Shown here one piece after another: positions 4,490 through 6,845 of a stretch of 6,845 nt of DNA. The translations under genes and the position numbers were made by a program. Source of the stretch: an uncultured Eubacteriales bacterium. Its GTDB lineage: Bacteria > Bacillota > Clostridia > Christensenellales > Borkfalkiaceae. Numbering within the stretch: the first letter of the stretch is position 1; the number at the start of each line of letters is the position of its first letter. The notes beneath the pieces are model-generated. The model saw nothing but the letters and a program-made list of their open reading frames with translations, did no database searches and had not been told where the DNA came from. Where the stretch lies: contig USHO01000058.1 of NCBI GenBank assembly GCA_900554485.1, positions 1 through 6,845 of the forward strand, read 5' to 3'.

Positions 4490-6845
4490 ATGACAAAGAT
4501 TTTCAAATGCGTGGTGTGCGCTCTGCTTGGAATAATTATCGGCATAACCGCGACGTTCGGCGCGATGACCGCGGCGGTTTATTACGCCTACGGCAACGTT
4601 ACGGTCGGCGGCATGACGGGCGACAAGTATAAAGACGAACTCGGCGACCTCAATAAGTTTTCGGTCGAAGATCTGCTCGGGCTTATTCAGAAAGGCAAAA
4701 ACAATCCGTCCAATTATACTTTCCGCGACCTCGAAGAGAGATACGGTTTTGACCTCGTAGGGTTTATAAACAAACTCGGCGGCGGCAACGAACCCGTTAT
4801 TCCGACCGACGGCAGCAACGCGAAATACGTCGAGGAACTCAAAGACGTATCCGTCTTCACTCTTTTAAGCGGCGACGGTTTTCAGAAGTTCATCGACGAC
4901 CTTCCGTTCGGGGCGGTTCTGAGTTTCATCCCGTCGTCCACGCTTTTCACCGAGGCGGAAAGGGTTAAACTTCGCCGCTATACCGTAGGGGATATGCTTA
5001 AAAAAGACCCGGTGACCGGCGGGGCGGGAATCGTCGAAATTCTTCGTAACGTCAAAGTCGGCGGCGTCATACCCGCGCTGTACGAATACGACGAAACCGA
5101 AAATCGGTATAAAGTCAAAGACGGATATTATAAAGGACTCGACCTTATCGGAAACGCCGAACTCGATTCTTTTATAAACGTCGTTACGGGCAAGACGGAC
5201 TGGGCTACCGAATTCGCCGAGGGCGGCCTTTCGGAACTCGGCGCGACTTCCGTCGGCGAAGCGATCAAACTTCTCGGCGTCGACGACGAGAAAATCACGA
5301 GCCGTATAGACGCATCGCTTTCGTCGATGTCGGTAAGAGACCTGCTCAGAAAAAATTACGAGACGGGTAAGTACGATTTCGTTATAGAAAACCTTGTCGG
5401 AAGTATCAGCATAGGCGGAATGCTCGGCTATACTTACGACGGAGGATGGTATAAAGACGCTGAAAAAACGCAGAAAGTCGAAGGTCTTCTCGCCGTGATT
5501 TCGTCGCTCGATTTCCGCCGTGCGTACAACATTCTGACTTCGGAATCCGACGCATGGGAAAAGGCGAGGGGACTCGCGCTGTGTTTCGGGGATATGTCCG
5601 TAGGAGACTTTCTCGAAACCATGGGTTACGCCAAAGACGACGCTACGGGCAAATGGCTTAAAGGCGAAAAGGAACTTAAAACGGAATTCTTCTCCCGCAT
5701 GGCGGATATGTCCGTCGGCGAACTGTTCGGCGGCAATAAAGAGATGACCGTAAACGATTTCCGCAAGAGATTGGTGCGGACGATAACCGACCGATGCGGC
5801 GGACTGACTTTCGGCGAGGCGTTCGGCGGAATGATGAACGTTGAATTGTCGGAGGACGGCGGCAGGTATCTGTGGAGCGGCGGAAGTAACGCAGGTAAAG
5901 AAGTCAATCGCGCGTTCGGCGAATTTCTGATGTTTTCGGTAAACGAATTCGCGAAGACTTTCGGCGGGGACACGATCGACAAGCAGAAAGTCGAAAATAC
6001 GATCATAAGATTGCTGGACGGCGTTAAACTCGGCTACGTCGTGGCGGCGACCGAAAACGACGACGGCACCTGGACGGATGCGGGCGGATCGGGAGTATCG
6101 AAATATAAAAAGTTTTACGAAGTGACGCTCGACAAACTCGTCGAACCATTCTTCAACGGCGAAAAGAACGTCATAAATATCTTTATCGACGCGCTCGGCG
6201 AAGATACGACGATCGGCGAAGTCGCCGCGCCGTTCTTCAACTGTTCGGTGAACGCCGACGGTACGGTGAATTACGACGGCAGCGATCTGTCGGCGATGAG
6301 ATTTGCCGCAGACAAGGTGTTTTCGGTTCTGCTTAAAGAATTCAAAGACAAAGCCAAAGTTTCGGACGTCATTTCGACCGCGGTCGGAACGATAACGATA
6401 GGCGACGTCTACGGTTACAAGCGCAACGACGACGGAACGTGGGTCGACATCGACGGAAACGACAAGACGTTCGACGGCAGTTTCGGCGATAAGGTGCTGG
6501 AAAGGTTTTTCGTCAAGACGCTTAAAGAACTTAAAAGCAATATCGACTTCGACGAAATGCTAGGCGATATGCACGTCGGCGAGATGATGGGATATAAACA
6601 TTGCGACGGAACCGACGAAGGCTGTGACGTCGCCTCGCATACGGGCGGAACTCATAAAGTCGGCTGGTACGATAAAAACGGCAACGCCGTTTCGGCGATA
6701 GAGGGCAAAATTTCCGAAAAGACAGTCCACGAACTGACGACCGGCGGATTTAACGCGGCGACTACGCTTAAAGGCGTAACTTTCGGCGAGGCGACCGGGT
6801 ATTTCCGTTGCAACGGCGCAGGCGACTGCAACGTCGCGGCGCACG
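4490..6845 (+). CDS. Large exported or membrane-anchored repeat protein, unknown family (3' truncated)
   Basis: One stop-free frame runs from ATG 4490 to the window end, giving 785 residues with no terminus in view. The start has GGAGAG at 4480-4485 and a strong promoter upstream. Residues 1-6 (MTKIFK) are basic and about 7-33 are hydrophobic, a signal peptide or signal-anchor without an obvious lipobox, so the rest is predicted outside the membrane. From residue 36 on, a short motif recurs: hydrophobic-[ST]-[VIF]-[G or other]-[DE], often followed by a Leu/Phe/Met pair. Copies include VTVGG 37, FSVED 57, YTVGD 164, TSVGE 253, MSVRD 280, ISIGG 306, MSVGD 369, MSVGE 407, LTFGE 439, TTIGE 573, ITIGD 635, MHVGE 694 and VTFGE 763. 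Acidic turns ending in Trp follow some copies (NDDGTW at 523-528 and 646-651). Two Cys/His inserts lie near the visible end. No enzyme motif is seen. The composition is rich in Gly, Asp, Glu and Lys. A structural surface or adhesion role is inference only. Confidence 0.88.
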   Translation, partial: MTKIFKCVVCALLGIIIGITATFGAMTAAVYYAYGNVTVGGMTGDKYKDELGDLNKFSVEDLLGLIQKGKNNPSNYTFRDLEERYGFDLVGFINKLGGGNEPVIPTDGSNAKYVEELKDVSVFTLLSGDGFQKFIDDLPFGAVLSFIPSSTLFTEAERVKLRRYTVGDMLKKDPVTGGAGIVEILRNVKVGGVIPALYEYDETENRYKVKDGYYKGLDLIGNAELDSFINVVTGKTDWATEFAEGGLSELGATSVGEAIKLLGVDDEKITSRIDASLSSMSVRDLLRKNYETGKYDFVIENLVGSISIGGMLGYTYDGGWYKDAEKTQKVEGLLAVISSLDFRRAYNILTSESDAWEKARGLALCFGDMSVGDFLETMGYAKDDATGKWLKGEKELKTEFFSRMADMSVGELFGGNKEMTVNDFRKRLVRTITDRCGGLTFGEAFGGMMNVELSEDGGRYLWSGGSNAGKEVNRAFGEFLMFSVNEFAKTFGGDTIDKQKVENTIIRLLDGVKLGYVVAATENDDGTWTDAGGSGVSKYKKFYEVTLDKLVEPFFNGEKNVINIFIDALGEDTTIGEVAAPFFNCSVNADGTVNYDGSDLSAMRFAADKVFSVLLKEFKDKAKVSDVISTAVGTITIGDVYGYKRNDDGTWVDIDGNDKTFDGSFGDKVLERFFVKTLKELKSNIDFDEMLGDMHVGEMMGYKHCDGTDEGCDVASHTGGTHKVGWYDKNGNAVSAIEGKISEKTVHELTTGGFNAATTLKGVTFGEATGYFRCNGAGDCNVAAH
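6602..6844 (+). repeat. Two copies of a Cys-x(5,6)-Cys-x4-His insert within the repeat protein
   Basis: Copy 1 is residues 705-717: C705, C712 and H717 (ending CDVASH). Copy 2 is residues 774-785: C774, C780 and H785 (ending CNVAAH), at the window edge. Each follows a repeat-motif copy plus Gly-Tyr (MHVGEMMGY and VTFGEATGY). The first copy continues through further His (H722) to GW at 725-726. The spacing would suit metal binding or a small disulfide loop. Cysteine is otherwise sparse in this protein (C7, C10, C365, C436, C585). Confidence 0.7.

Noticed and set aside
4297..4545. Minus-strand ORF across the divergent promoter region
   Set aside because: It spans the rightward promoter and gene start, has no credible ribosome binding site and shows no recognisable domain.
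4429..4632. Small ORF starting in the leader and overlapping the start of the repeat-protein gene
   Set aside because: It is out of frame with the well-supported 4490 start, lacks a ribosome binding site and gives an Arg/Asp-rich shadow sequence.
5434..6006. Minus-strand ORFs inside the repeat-protein gene
   Set aside because: These are Ser/Pro-rich antisense shadows caused by the biased codons of the plus-strand repeat gene.

Overview
The window looks like a chromosomal segment of an uncultured, low-to-mid GC Bacillota, probably Clostridia-like. Three things point there: the conserved order dnaX tail - ybaB - recR, strong AAGGAG/GGAG ribosome binding sites, and Gram-positive style protein sequences (a Gly-rich YbaB N-terminus and a tau-type DnaX C-terminus). 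Base composition is roughly half GC, and AUA is a common Ile codon. I cannot name genus or species. Nothing in the window looks like phage, transposase, CRISPR, tRNA or rRNA.

Layout. (1) Bases 1-1365, plus strand: the 3' end of dnaX (DNA polymerase III gamma/tau), then the nucleoid-associated protein YbaB/EbfC, then recR. They are tightly packed (13-base gap, then a TGATG stop/start overlap), so this is a replication/repair operon. (2) Bases 1365-1502: a convergent intergenic region with a two-sided intrinsic terminator and a separate near-perfect 25-base inverted repeat. (3) Bases 1503-4202, minus strand: a two-gene unit. It is read first through a diacylglycerol/lipid kinase-family gene and then, 24 bases later, through a 602-residue membrane protein of unknown family. 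That protein has about eight membrane segments in what looks like a 4+4 internal duplication, then a Thr/Glu/Ala-rich linker and a charged helical cytoplasmic tail. (4) Bases 4203-4489: a divergent promoter region. A strong TTGACA-N17-TACAAT promoter fires to the right and a TATAAT-type promoter to the left, and the rightward leader contains stem-loops. (5) Bases 4490-6845, plus strand: one uninterrupted reading frame that runs off the end of the window. It encodes at least 785 residues: an N-terminal membrane signal or anchor followed by an export-type repeat protein.

The repeat protein is the novel element. It carries about two dozen copies of a short motif of the form hydrophobic-[Ser/Thr]-[Val/Ile/Phe]-Gly-[Asp/Glu]. 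Several copies are followed by Gly-Tyr and an acidic turn ending in Trp. The last two visible copies carry Cys-x(5,6)-Cys-x4-His inserts. I recognise no named family for it.

How the genes may work together. The first operon is ordinary housekeeping. The lipid kinase, the duplicated membrane protein and the exported repeat protein all point to the envelope and share one regulatory region, but a functional link between them is inference from position only.
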